Shown here: positions 1 through 8,986 of the stretch, piece after piece
Layout: every line of letters starts with the position of its first letter
Numbering within the stretch: the first letter of the stretch is position 1
Assembly (NCBI RefSeq): GCF_002335525.1
Contig: NZ_BDUF01000018.1
Location: 1 to 34,911 of the forward strand
Direction of reading: 5' to 3'
Length of the DNA: 34,911 bases
From: Effusibacillus lacus
GTDB lineage: Bacteria; Bacillota; Bacilli; Tumebacillales; Effusibacillaceae
Notes under the pieces: model-generated
Databases searched by the model: none
What the model was told of the DNA's origin: nothing
What the model saw: only the letters and a program-made list of their open reading frames with translations
Position numbers and translations under genes: made by a program

Positions 1-58
1 GGTCAGGCTCACTACGGGGCTACATCCCAAAAAACAATCTACCTATCCATTGTGATCT

Positions 59-2170
59 CTAAAATCTGTGTCTACTATTAAGACTAGCATCATTCTTTCT
101 GTCAGGTGGGGTCTGAGACTTCAACCGTCCCAGCGCATCCCACTCGTTTACGGTGGTTCCGGCAGGCGTGACAGTCTTTGACACACGCCCGTCGGCATCA
201 TACTCATAGGAGGCCAGCAGCTTGTCTCCCATGCGCACTTCCGTCAGTTCCCCGGCACCGTTTCGGTTATAGGTGACAACTGCTCCTGACGGCTCTGTGA
301 CCGAAACGACCTGGTTTAACGCATCGTAGGCATAATGCGTCTTGTGGCCCCTGGGATCGGTTTTCGTCACAAGCCGCCCCAGCGAATCGTATTCATACAA
401 CGCCTTGTCCCCGTTTTGATTGATGGCCGCCAGCAACTGATCTCCGGTTCCATACTGGAGCCGAATCGTTTCACCGGTAGGACCGGTCTGCGAAACCAGG
501 CGATTCCCGGCATCATATATGCGGGACGATTTTCTCTCCCCATTCATGTGCACAGCCACCGCACGACCGAGAATGTCGTATTCTGCTTGAACGCGATTCC
601 CTTGCGGATCCATGGTTTCCGTACGATGGCCGTAGGCATCGTAACTGAAGGAGTACCGGTTGCCTTTCGGATCGGTCATCGAGGTGTGTTGGCCGCGCTC
701 GTTGACGGTAAACGTGGTGGTTTCGCCAAGCGCATTTTTGATGGACAGCAAATTTCCTTTGCTGTCATAGGAATACTCAGTGGTGATTCCGGCAAAATCC
801 GTCTCAGTAACCGGCAGATTCAGGTCGTTGTAGGTGATCGTCCTCGTTCTGCCGGTCGGGTCGGTGACAGACAGCAGGTTGTTTTTGGAATCGTAGGTGA
901 GGACCGTTTCCCGGCCGTTGGCCTTTACCTTGCTCTGGTTGCCGTTGGAGTCATATTCAAACGACATTGTGCGGCCCAGCTCATCGACGATCTCCACCAT
1001 TTGCTTTTGCCCGTTTTGCGTAAAGGTCCTTGTAAAGCCGTTGGCATCAGTACGGATCATCTGGCGATCCGAGGGGTACTGGTACGAGAACACCACTTGG
1101 CCCAAGCCGTTCTTCACCGCCGAAACTTTCCCGTCCGGATGATACTCGTAGGTGAAGACCGCTCCTTGCTCATCTTTCTTCTGAATGATGCGGTGGTTTC
1201 CGTCATATTGGTAGTCGACGGTTGAACTATCCGGTTTGGTGATCCTGGTGAGATTCTTGTTGGAATCGTATTGATAATGAAAGACGCGGCCGAGCGGATC
1301 TTTCATTGACGTGATGAGATCATTCTCATACGTAAACTCCACGGTGCGTCCGACCGTGTCGGTAATCTGGGCAAGACGACCTTGACCGTCGTATGTAAAG
1401 TTCATCTCGTTGCCGTTGCGGTCACGAATCTTGCGAATCTTACCGTCAGCCGGGTTGGCATTGGTTCTCCAAGGTGCTTTGTAAAGTTGATACGTATAGG
1501 TCATTCCGTTTTTATCGGTTACCACATAGGATCCGTCCGCTTGGCGCACCAAAGACGATGTATTGCTGCCATCACTGGGCAGATATGTCCCTCTATCAAG
1601 CGGGTAATAGATAATTGGATCATTGTCGAAGGAGGAAACAGTCAGGTTGGGATCTTCTTTTTGAAAGGTAAAGTTCCGGCTGCTCCCATTGCCGGCATAC
1701 TCGGTCATGGTAAATTCGGCATACAGTTGAATGTAACGGTTATATGAAAAATCCCATCCATACCCGAACGGTGTCAGCTGATTGGAACCGCTTTCATAAG
1801 TTCGGGTAAAGAGCAGGGGAATGCCCATCGAATCGAGATTGAGATCTGTCTCCAGGAAAGTGAGTTGCCCCTCGACCGGATTGACAGTGTCCTGGATCCG
1901 TCCCGGTCCTGCTTCCGGCACACTGTTCTGTCCAACCCTCGCCAGAGGAGATTCCGGAATCCGGGGGTTGCCGCTTCCGGAAGGAGACGTGGGAGGAAGC
2001 AGAGCATTGCCCGTTTCTTGTCCAGGAGGGAAAAAGAGAGGGTCAATAAAAGGCACGACATCTCCCAGGTTCGAAGCGCGTGCCACGGAAGAACTGCCAA
2101 AAACGCTTCCCAGAAGCAGAATGCCTGCCAAAAAGGAAGCCGTCCATTTTTTTAATACAGATCTCAACAT
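59..2170 (-). CDS. Secreted RHS/YD-repeat protein, apparently truncated at its C-terminus
   Basis: The 703-residue product starts with a signal peptide (basic LKKW, a hydrophobic stretch, then an SSSVARA-type cleavage region). From about residue 110 it carries a DUF6531-like segment (NPVEGQLTFLETDL...PLLFTRTYES) and then more than fifteen YD/RHS repeats of the G-R-x(n)-Y-x-Y-D type up to about residue 680. RHS proteins form a beta-cocoon that usually encloses a C-terminal toxin or effector. Here the frame ends right after NEWDALGRLKS with a 19-residue tail that lacks RHS character. The hyperconserved RHS core boundary and any toxin tip are absent. The ATG start is preceded by AAAGGAG at good spacing. 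No chaperone or immunity gene is visible inside the window. The abrupt end may be a frame break, an insertion junction or a genuine short form. The family is certain; the cell-surface role is inferred. Confidence 0.85.
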   Translation of the reverse strand: MLRSVLKKWTASFLAGILLLGSVFGSSSVARASNLGDVVPFIDPLFFPPGQETGNALLPPTSPSGSGNPRIPESPLARVGQNSVPEAGPGRIQDTVNPVEGQLTFLETDLNLDSMGIPLLFTRTYESGSNQLTPFGYGWDFSYNRYIQLYAEFTMTEYAGNGSSRNFTFQKEDPNLTVSSFDNDPIIYYPLDRGTYLPSDGSNTSSLVRQADGSYVVTDKNGMTYTYQLYKAPWRTNANPADGKIRKIRDRNGNEMNFTYDGQGRLAQITDTVGRTVEFTYENDLITSMKDPLGRVFHYQYDSNKNLTRITKPDSSTVDYQYDGNHRIIQKKDEQGAVFTYEYHPDGKVSAVKNGLGQVVFSYQYPSDRQMIRTDANGFTRTFTQNGQKQMVEIVDELGRTMSFEYDSNGNQSKVKANGRETVLTYDSKNNLLSVTDPTGRTRTITYNDLNLPVTETDFAGITTEYSYDSKGNLLSIKNALGETTTFTVNERGQHTSMTDPKGNRYSFSYDAYGHRTETMDPQGNRVQAEYDILGRAVAVHMNGERKSSRIYDAGNRLVSQTGPTGETIRLQYGTGDQLLAAINQNGDKALYEYDSLGRLVTKTDPRGHKTHYAYDALNQVVSVTEPSGAVVTYNRNGAGELTEVRMGDKLLASYEYDADGRVSKTVTPAGTTVNEWDALGRLKSQTPPDRKNDASLNSRHRF

Positions 2171-2304
2171 AAAACCCGACTCCTTTCTAACAATTGTTTC
2201 ATTTTAAAATTAATTAATAATTAAATAATGAAATATAGTGTGTGTTTAATTATACGTCAGCTGTTGAAATCATTCCTGCAAAAATAGGCAATGGTGGAAA
2301 AAAG

Positions 2305-2344
2305 AAATACCCCTGTCTCAAAAAATGTTGAGACAGGGGTATTT
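2305..2344 (-). terminator. Strong intrinsic terminator for the small-gene cluster
   Basis: A perfect 17-bp inverted repeat (2305-2321 pairing with 2328-2344) encloses a 6-base loop. Read on the minus strand it is followed by a run of T residues (2304 downwards). It therefore ends transcription coming from the 2364-3441 genes and insulates the RHS gene, which begins about 130 bases further on. Confidence 0.85.
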
Positions 2345-2363
2345 CAACCATCTGAAGACGAGG

Positions 2364-2507
2364 TCAATCATTCAATTTTTTAATCTGGGTCCAACTGCTC
2401 CAGTTGTTGCCGGAGGATGATTTTTCCCCCGGGACCGGGACTGCCGGATGCGCCAATAACGTCGCAAAAAGGCTCAGTATGGCAAGCGAGACAACTGTTT
2501 TTTTCAC
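2364..2507 (-). CDS. 47-aa signal-peptide-like small secreted peptide, function unknown
   Basis: This reading frame starts at GTG (2505-2507) and is preceded by AGGAGG at 2520-2525. That site supports this start over longer in-frame versions, which would overlap the upstream gene. The peptide begins VKKTVVSLAILSLFATLLAHPA, a basic N-terminus and hydrophobic core typical of a secretion signal. A short polar tail containing SSSGNNWSSWTQ follows. It is the last member of a compact cluster (16-base gap from the zinc-ribbon gene) and is followed by a strong terminator. The size and layout resemble exported pre-peptides such as Phr precursors, but no family is recognised, so a signalling role is only a possibility. 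It could also be a small membrane-anchored peptide. Confidence 0.6.
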   Translation of the reverse strand: MKKTVVSLAILSLFATLLAHPAVPVPGEKSSSGNNWSSWTQIKKLND

Positions 2508-2523
2508 TGTCCAAAGACGCCTC

Positions 2524-2706
2524 CTATTTGTCAGGTTCACCGAACCACTGTCCGGTAAGAATGTCCACGTTGCTTGTGGAAAGGGGTTCCGAATGGCTGC
2601 AATACGGACATACAAAGTAAAGAATCCCCTGTGCCATATCCCCGTACAGGCTGCTTTTATCCAATTCCATTTGAACATGACATCTGTCACATACCGCTTT
2701 GATCAC
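2524..2706 (-). CDS. 60-aa zinc-ribbon protein, function unknown
   Basis: Starts at GTG (2704-2706) behind a GGAAGGGGGAAC ribosome binding site. Two CxxC knuckles, C6-C9 (VCDRCH) and C33-C36 (VCPYCS), about 24 residues apart indicate a one-zinc ribbon. No other domain is present and the protein is too short for an enzyme. Its start overlaps the end of the 81-aa gene by 20 bases, so the two are probably translationally coupled. Small zinc ribbons of this type often act as nucleic-acid or protein adaptors, but nothing in the sequence identifies the partner. Confidence 0.75.
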   Translation of the reverse strand: MIKAVCDRCHVQMELDKSSLYGDMAQGILYFVCPYCSHSEPLSTSNVDILTGQWFGEPDK

Positions 2707-2932
2707 TGTCCGTTCCCCCTTCCTTTTTTGCAGGGGCCTCGGGTAAATTCATGTCCGGGAGCTGCCCTGTCAGAAGCATTCGGGACAACATCTGATTCTC
2801 CCGCTCAACGGGATCGGGGTTCGCCCTGACGATCCATTCCCATCTCGGGAACAGATCACGCCGCAACATTTGGGCAAGCGTCAGTTTATCCGGTTCCCAT
2901 TCCAATTCGGGCGGCAACTTGTCGTCTGGCAT
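2687..2932 (-). CDS. 81-aa hypothetical protein
   Basis: A small soluble protein rich in charged residues and prolines (start MPDDKLPPELEWEPDKLTL; tail APAKKEGGTDSDQSGM). It has no signal peptide, membrane segment or recognisable motif. Its ATG overlaps the TAA of the 169-aa gene by one base (TAATG) and its 3' end overlaps the zinc-ribbon start by 20 bases, so it looks like an integral member of the cluster. GGAG about nine bases upstream can serve as ribosome binding site. Family not recognised. Confidence 0.7.
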   Translation of the reverse strand: MPDDKLPPELEWEPDKLTLAQMLRRDLFPRWEWIVRANPDPVERENQMLSRMLLTGQLPDMNLPEAPAKKEGGTDSDQSGM

Positions 2933-3441
2933 TATTCCGGGCTCCAGGCTACCAGGTCTTCCGCTTCCGAATCATTGTCCGGATCAAATGGCTCATAACC
3001 GCCTGCTTTCATTATGGCCACGATTTTTTCCGACATATCATGTGTCGCGGAATTGGTGTTTTGGTCGTGGTTTGTAAAATCAATATCCATATGGCCGGTA
3101 ACCACATAAGTGGCATCATGCCGACCGTCAATGGAATGCAGCACAGAAACGGAATCAACTTGCCCGGCTTGTTGAATGCGGCCCATGAAACTCTCATCGG
3201 TGATTTGATCGTCAGCCGGGATGTGGGCTATATAATCCACATGGCAACCGGTGTGATTGGGCGTAATGACCACATCGGCATAGGGACTGGCCTCATCCGT
3301 CAAATCCAACCGGGTATGAATCAAGGTGCTCTGGTCCGCCTCGACTGCCCCCAACGGCATGTCCATCCGGTTGCGAACCAGGGTTACCGGCGCTCTTTCG
3401 TCCATGATATCAATAAACTGTTTGACAAATGTCTCGTACAT
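2932..3441 (-). CDS. 169-aa acidic hypothetical protein
   Basis: First gene of the four-gene cluster; ATG preceded by AAGGGGGAAACCAG. The product is acidic, soluble and without signal peptide or membrane segment. Its N-terminal half (FVKQFIDIMDERAPVTLVRNRMDMP...) reads as an alpha/beta fold. It then contains several His/Asp clusters (GCHVDYIAHIP, HMDIDFTNHDQN) and a strongly acidic C-terminus (DPDNDSEAEDLVAW). The His/Asp content could bind metal, but the spacing matches no motif I recognise. The tight overlap with the next gene indicates co-expression. Function unknown. Confidence 0.75.
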   Translation of the reverse strand: MYETFVKQFIDIMDERAPVTLVRNRMDMPLGAVEADQSTLIHTRLDLTDEASPYADVVITPNHTGCHVDYIAHIPADDQITDESFMGRIQQAGQVDSVSVLHSIDGRHDATYVVTGHMDIDFTNHDQNTNSATHDMSEKIVAIMKAGGYEPFDPDNDSEAEDLVAWSPE

Positions 3442-3523
3442 CTGGTTTCCCCCTTGTACTGCCCGCCTTGTCCTTTATTCTTTAGAATTGGAAGCTGCAA
3501 CGGCTATTATTCACCCTGGACAC

Positions 3524-3570
3524 AAAATACCGGCTGCCCGGCGGGCCGCTGGCACCGCAGACAGCCGGTA
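3524..3570 (-). terminator. Probable intrinsic terminator after the SASP gene
   Basis: An inverted repeat of nine bases (3528-3536 with 3562-3570) encloses a GC-rich interior and is followed on the minus strand by TTTTG. It lies 6 bases after the SASP stop codon and 80 bases before the next gene. Confidence 0.6.
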
Positions 3571-3575
3571 AGGGG

Positions 3576-3827
3576 TTAACCTTGAAGGTTATCGTTTGAC
3601 TCTGGCATGCCGATTCGTCCGTTTCGTTCCGCCATCTCCGCTTCCGCGAAGTTGATCATTTTCCGGACCATGTTCCCTCCGATGAGGCCTACTTCACGGG
3701 TGGTCATGTTCTCCCACCCGCGGTCCTGAATGTCGTCGTCCAGTCCCAACTCGGACGCCACCTCGTATTTGAGGCGATCCAGCGCACGACCTGCGTTCGG
3801 ATTCAGAATACGTCGTCGACGGGCCAT
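3576..3827 (-). CDS. Minor alpha/beta-type small acid-soluble spore protein (SspF-like)
   Basis: The 83-residue product opens MARRRRILNPNAG. It carries the alpha/beta SASP features: LKYEVASELG, which contains the E-V-A type cleavage site of the germination protease GPR, then GWENMTTREVGLIGGNMVRKMI, the second DNA-binding helix. The RRRR start and the D-RGW segment resemble SspF-type minor SASPs more than SspA/B. Such proteins coat and protect spore DNA and are degraded at germination. The start at ATG 3825-3827 is chosen because AGAAGGGGGTGA precedes it; a 10-residue extension upstream lacks a ribosome binding site. It lies 33 bases downstream of comEC, an unusual place for a forespore gene; no sporulation promoter could be assigned with confidence. 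Confidence 0.9.
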   Translation of the reverse strand: MARRRRILNPNAGRALDRLKYEVASELGLDDDIQDRGWENMTTREVGLIGGNMVRKMINFAEAEMAERNGRIGMPESNDNLQG

Positions 3828-3860
3828 GTAGTCACCCCCTTCTTGTAGGGTGTCCATTTT

Positions 3861-6254
3861 TTAACGAAAATTCGGTTGTGAATCTGCAATGGCAGTTCTG
3901 ATCTGTAATTTGTTGCCATCCGTTGTCACCGTCACAGCTCCATGTCGGTCCGTTCTGTAAACCTGCGCCCCAACCCCGGCCAACCGGTTTAGAACGTCCC
4001 TGTGCGGATGGTGGTAGACGTTGCGCTTGCCAGCCGAAATAATGGCATAGCGGGGACGAACTTTTGCCAAAAATTCCGGAGTTGTTGAATAATGGCTTCC
4101 GTGATGAGCGACTTTCAGCACATCAACCGGTTGCACAAACGGGAGAATGTCCGGTTCCGTTTCCCCTTCGATGTCCCCTGTAAACAGAAATCTGCGGCTG
4201 CCAAATTCCAGCTGAAAGACGACGGAATTGGAGTTGGAATCACTTCTCGTTCCCTGGTGAAAAACCGCCGGGTTCAAAAAACGCCAGGCCACCCCCGGTT
4301 CCAGCTGCCACCCGATTCCCGCCTGTGCCTGATAGATCGGGGTTCCCCGACTGCGGGCGGTTTCCAGGATTTCCTGATAAAAGGGACTGTCATCCGGATA
4401 GCCGGACACGATCAAATTGCGGACCTTCACGTGCTTCAGGATGGCAAGCAGCCCCCTGACATGGTCCTCATCGGCATGGGTGGCGATCACATAGTCGAGG
4501 GTTCCCACTCCCCGATGACGCAGAAAGGGAAGCACAATCCTCTCTCCCACATCAAAATCGCTTTCAAAATAAGACGGAATTCCCCCGCCATCCACAAGAA
4601 TGGTCATTCCTGAAGGCGTTTCGATCAACGCACTGTCACCTTGTCCCACGTCCAGAAACGTCACTCGCAGTTCCTTTGAGGGCTTTAGCCATAGAAGAGC
4701 TGCAGCTACCAGCAAGATCGCCAGCAACCCGATGCCATTACGGACGAACCTCCGGGATGTTGTGAATTTCGAAATCCGGTTACGGTATAACAGGAAAAGC
4801 AAGCCGGCATAAAAAAGGGCAACACCCCATAACGGGGGGCTCGAAACACTCAAGGTCCATTGGCGGGTGGCCTCTGACAACCAGACGACCGGCTTGACCA
4901 AAAGCAGCATCAGGAACCGGTAGAGCCCCACAAAGGGGAGGGCCAGCCAGGGATGCGCCATGCCGAGCACCAACATTCCGAAGCCCAAAGGAACCAGGAG
5001 GAATGTAAGGGGCATAATATAAAGATTGGCCAACAGGGAAAAAGGGGAGATCTGGTTAAAGTGATAGACCAGAATCGGAGTGGAAGCGATCTGGGCAGCA
5101 AGGCACGCGGCCAATGCGGAACGGAACCAGCCAGGCCCCGGCAGAAAAGGCATCCACCTTGGAGTAAGGAGTATCAACCCGATGGTTGTGATGAAGGAAA
5201 GCAGAAATCCGATATCAAATACAACTCCCGGGTTCCACAAGGCGGACAACAGTGCGGCAGTCGCAACTGTAGTGAGCATGTCCGCCTGTCTGCCCAGGGA
5301 AGCCCCAATCAGGATCAGAATGGCCATGATTCCCGCACGTACCACCGATGGGCCGGCCCCTGAAGCCAACGTATAGATAACTATTGTGAGTATGACTATC
5401 GCGCCCGCCATTCCTTTCGGCATCCGAAAAAGCTTAAACAGATAAAACAAGGCGGCGGAGATCAATCCCACATTGAATCCGGAAGCCGCCAGTATGTGGG
5501 TCACACTCAGCGTTTCAAAAGCAGTCTCCCACTCTCCTGGCAAGTCTGATTTAAATCCCAGAACAATTCCGCCCGCCAGCTCGGCCTCCCCCGGCGGAAA
5601 CAGCTTATAAAGCGTGTTCCATGCATGGTCACGCAATGGGGAAACGGTGATTCCGTATAGTGAAGTTTCTTGTCCAATTTTTTCTATCTGATTTGCAAAT
5701 TTTACAGACATTCGTGCGTGAATTCCTTTTCTTGCCAAGTACTGCTGGTCATCGTAGCCGCCCGGATTCCGTTGGGGGGTAGGTTCCAGCAAGAGTCCCC
5801 GGATCTGAATCCGGTCTCCGTAACGGGGGATCGGTTCAATTTTTCGCGAATCGGAAATTTGAATGCGGTCCTCAAGTTCGACATTCTCACCGCTGCCCGT
5901 CAGTACCCGCTCCGCCTTCACTATGTACCGCCACTTTCCGTTCAGGAATACGGGTGAATCTTTCACAACCCCTGTAACAGTGACGTGTTGATCATAGAAG
6001 CGGTGAAATTGGTTGGGATGCAAAGAAAGATGAGATAGTCCGTAAAGCAGTCCAGCCATAAGGAAGCCCAGGGTAAGCATCGTTATGGGAATTGGCCGAG
6101 ACCGATTTCTGTGCTTTACGATGAGGACTCCCAGCAGAACAATGTAGAAGAGCAGGAATGCGGCAACTGGCGGCGTTTGCATATTCGGGGCGAAACCGGC
6201 CATCACAACCCCTGCCAGAAACAAAATGGTGATATGGAGGATAACGCGGCGCAA
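3861..6254 (-). CDS. comEC: ComEC/Rec2 DNA-uptake channel protein
   Basis: The 797-residue protein has the usual three-part ComEC plan. Several N-terminal membrane segments flank a DUF4131/OB-like region (VTVTGVVKDSPVFLNGKWRYIV, around residues 90-190). A multi-helix competence domain follows (LAGGIVLGFKSDLP...LAASGFNVGLI...GAGPSVVRAGIMA). The C-terminal metallo-beta-lactamase-like domain starts near residue 535 (VTFLDVGQGDSALIETPSG) and has the intact metal motif THADEDHVRGL plus VAHHGSHYST. In competent Firmicutes it forms the membrane channel for single-stranded DNA, and the C-terminal domain is proposed to degrade the second strand. The start is TTG at 6252-6254 with AAAGGAAG seven bases upstream. 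Length is typical and no frameshift is visible. comEA lies upstream, separated by the sulfhydrylase gene. Confidence 0.95.
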   Translation of the reverse strand: MRRVILHITILFLAGVVMAGFAPNMQTPPVAAFLLFYIVLLGVLIVKHRNRSRPIPITMLTLGFLMAGLLYGLSHLSLHPNQFHRFYDQHVTVTGVVKDSPVFLNGKWRYIVKAERVLTGSGENVELEDRIQISDSRKIEPIPRYGDRIQIRGLLLEPTPQRNPGGYDDQQYLARKGIHARMSVKFANQIEKIGQETSLYGITVSPLRDHAWNTLYKLFPPGEAELAGGIVLGFKSDLPGEWETAFETLSVTHILAASGFNVGLISAALFYLFKLFRMPKGMAGAIVILTIVIYTLASGAGPSVVRAGIMAILILIGASLGRQADMLTTVATAALLSALWNPGVVFDIGFLLSFITTIGLILLTPRWMPFLPGPGWFRSALAACLAAQIASTPILVYHFNQISPFSLLANLYIMPLTFLLVPLGFGMLVLGMAHPWLALPFVGLYRFLMLLLVKPVVWLSEATRQWTLSVSSPPLWGVALFYAGLLFLLYRNRISKFTTSRRFVRNGIGLLAILLVAAALLWLKPSKELRVTFLDVGQGDSALIETPSGMTILVDGGGIPSYFESDFDVGERIVLPFLRHRGVGTLDYVIATHADEDHVRGLLAILKHVKVRNLIVSGYPDDSPFYQEILETARSRGTPIYQAQAGIGWQLEPGVAWRFLNPAVFHQGTRSDSNSNSVVFQLEFGSRRFLFTGDIEGETEPDILPFVQPVDVLKVAHHGSHYSTTPEFLAKVRPRYAIISAGKRNVYHHPHRDVLNRLAGVGAQVYRTDRHGAVTVTTDGNKLQIRTAIADSQPNFR

Positions 6255-6310
6255 GGGGATCTTCCTTTCGGGGAGAGTAAGAAATAAGGGATTTCAAGGA
6301 AGGGGAATAA

Positions 6311-6336
6311 CACAACAGGGGGCTGTACGCCCCCTG
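6311..6336 (-). terminator. Probable terminator after the sulfhydrylase gene
   Basis: An eight-base inverted repeat (6316-6323 with 6329-6336) with a five-base loop is followed on the minus strand by TTGTGTTATT. It lies between the sulfhydrylase stop and comEC, so comEC may have its own promoter or depend on read-through. Confidence 0.55.
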
Positions 6337-6363
6337 AGATGTCACAAACTTCCGTCCAGCGTG

Positions 6364-7698
<1,335 letters not shown>

Positions 7699-8316
7699 TC
7701 AATAGGCGACTAACTGGTCTTTCAGAGTTTCAAGCAGTTTAGGGCCGAAACCCTTGATCTTGAGCAGATCCTCAACAGATTGGTAGGGGCCGTTCTTCTC
7801 CCTGTACTGAACAATTGCCTGGGCTCTTGTGGAACCGATTCCGTTCACCGTATCCAGTTGTTCGACTGTGGCGGTGTTAATGTTCACTTTGTCAGACTTG
7901 GCCGGAACTGCTTGTGCTGCGGAAGAACTGTCGCCTTTGGCCGGAACGGCAACCATTCCGCCGTCCACCAGTTTCTGAGCCAGGTTAATGGATTGCAGGT
8001 CTGCCTCGTCTGTAACACCTCCGGCCACCTGAATGGCATCGACTATGCGGGATCCGGCAGACAACGAATAAACGCCCGGATTCTGAACGGCTCCTTTGAC
8101 ATCTACCTTGATCTCAGAGGCAGGTTTGGATTGGGATTGTGGAGAATCCTGTTTGGTCTGGGCGGTCCCCGGAGTCTGTGTCTGACCCTCAAACTTTGGC
8201 AGCGGAACCTCTGTGGCTATGCTGGGGCGTTCATACATATATATCCCTGACACGCCCAGAATCAGAACCAAAAATCCGACAATAATCGCTTGTTCACGCC
8301 TTGTTAAACGGAACAA
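7699..8316 (-). CDS. comEA: ComEA DNA receptor
   Basis: The 205-residue protein has one N-terminal membrane helix (AIIVGFLVLILGVSGIYMY), a Pro/Gln/Ser-rich linker, and an SLBB-type domain (IKVDVKGAVQNPGVYSL...GGMVAVP). The C-terminal helix-hairpin-helix pair (VNINTATVEQLDTVNGIG and GPYQSVEDLLKIKGFG) is the DNA-binding part. ComEA binds double-stranded DNA outside the membrane and passes it to ComEC. The start is taken as TTG 8314-8316, five bases after GAAGGGGTGA; an upstream in-frame TTG at 8343 lacks a site. It is divergent from mntR. Confidence 0.93.
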   Translation of the reverse strand: MFRLTRREQAIIVGFLVLILGVSGIYMYERPSIATEVPLPKFEGQTQTPGTAQTKQDSPQSQSKPASEIKVDVKGAVQNPGVYSLSAGSRIVDAIQVAGGVTDEADLQSINLAQKLVDGGMVAVPAKGDSSSAAQAVPAKSDKVNINTATVEQLDTVNGIGSTRAQAIVQYREKNGPYQSVEDLLKIKGFGPKLLETLKDQLVAY

Positions 8317-8421
8317 TCCATTCACCCCTTCTGCTTCCCCCAATCTGAGAATTTCGCCACAAAATACCAGAACCCTTTTTAACAGATTAAATTTTTGGAA
8401 CTTTCTTCAATTGGCCCGAGT

Positions 8422-8451
8422 TTGCAATCCTGCCGAATTCCATAGTACAAT
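8422..8451 (+). promoter_or_regulatory. Putative sigma-A promoter of mntR
   Basis: TTGCAA (8422-8427) and TACAAT (8446-8451) are separated by 18 bases and lie 35 bases before the mntR ATG. No clear MntR operator was identified nearby. Confidence 0.5.
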
Positions 8452-8485
8452 AACTCTGAAGAGGATTGGAAAGAGAGGAAGCGGA

Positions 8486-8932
8486 ATGCTCACACCCAGT
8501 ATGGAAGACTACCTGGAAAAGATCTACGAATTAATGAAAGAAAAAGGGTATGCCCGTGTGTCCGATATCGCTTCGTCCCTTTCAGTTCAGCCATCCTCGG
8601 TTACGAAGATGATCCAAAAGCTGGATGAACAGAATTACGTCACTTATGAAAAATACCGCGGCATTATTCTCACTCCTCGCGGTGAGCAGTTGGGCCGTAA
8701 TATGAAACAGCGCCATAAAATGCTGGAAGGATTCCTGCGGATGCTTGGAGTCAGTGAAGAGACGATTGAGAAAGACGTCGAAGGCATTGAGCACCATGTC
8801 AGCCCGGGAACAATGAACAGTTTGCGAAGCCTGGTGTTGTTCTTTGAGGATTATCCCGAATGCCTCGAGGAGTTTCGAGAATTCAGGCAGAAGTTGAAAG
8901 ACCTTTCGGCTGCCGACGGCGAGTCCAAATAA
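8486..8932 (+). CDS. mntR: Manganese-dependent transcriptional repressor MntR
   Basis: The 148-residue DtxR-family regulator matches Bacillus MntR closely: MLTPSMEDYLEKIYEL, EKGYARVSDIASSLSV, QPSSVTKMIQKLDEQ and the DVEGIEHH motif. The Mn-binding residues known for MntR fall at the same positions: D8, E11, H77, E99, E102 and H103. It lacks the SH3-like third domain of DtxR, as expected for MntR. It senses Mn(II) and represses manganese uptake genes; no transporter gene is in the window. The ATG at 8486 has GAGAGGAAGCGGA just upstream; the longer open frame before it has no initiation signal. The gene is followed by a terminator. Confidence 0.97.
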   Translation: MLTPSMEDYLEKIYELMKEKGYARVSDIASSLSVQPSSVTKMIQKLDEQNYVTYEKYRGIILTPRGEQLGRNMKQRHKMLEGFLRMLGVSEETIEKDVEGIEHHVSPGTMNSLRSLVLFFEDYPECLEEFREFRQKLKDLSAADGESK

Positions 8933-8960
8933 AAAGCCTGCATCAGGGGGCTTTTTTGTT
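8931..8960 (+). terminator. Intrinsic terminator after mntR
   Basis: AAAAAGCC (8931-8938) pairs with GGCTTTTT (8949-8956) and runs into a T-rich tail. It overlaps the mntR stop codon by two bases and ends just before the ddl ribosome binding site. Confidence 0.75.
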
Positions 8961-8986
8961 TTTGATACTGGAGAGGAGTGACATCA

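Noticed and set aside
335-1225. 296-codon plus-strand frame across the RHS gene
   Set aside because: The opposite strand carries unmistakable YD repeats in register; this frame has no initiation signal.
59-2170. Complete polymorphic RHS toxin system with immunity gene
   Set aside because: No C-terminal toxin region is present, and the neighbouring small genes lie upstream behind a terminator rather than after the toxin end.
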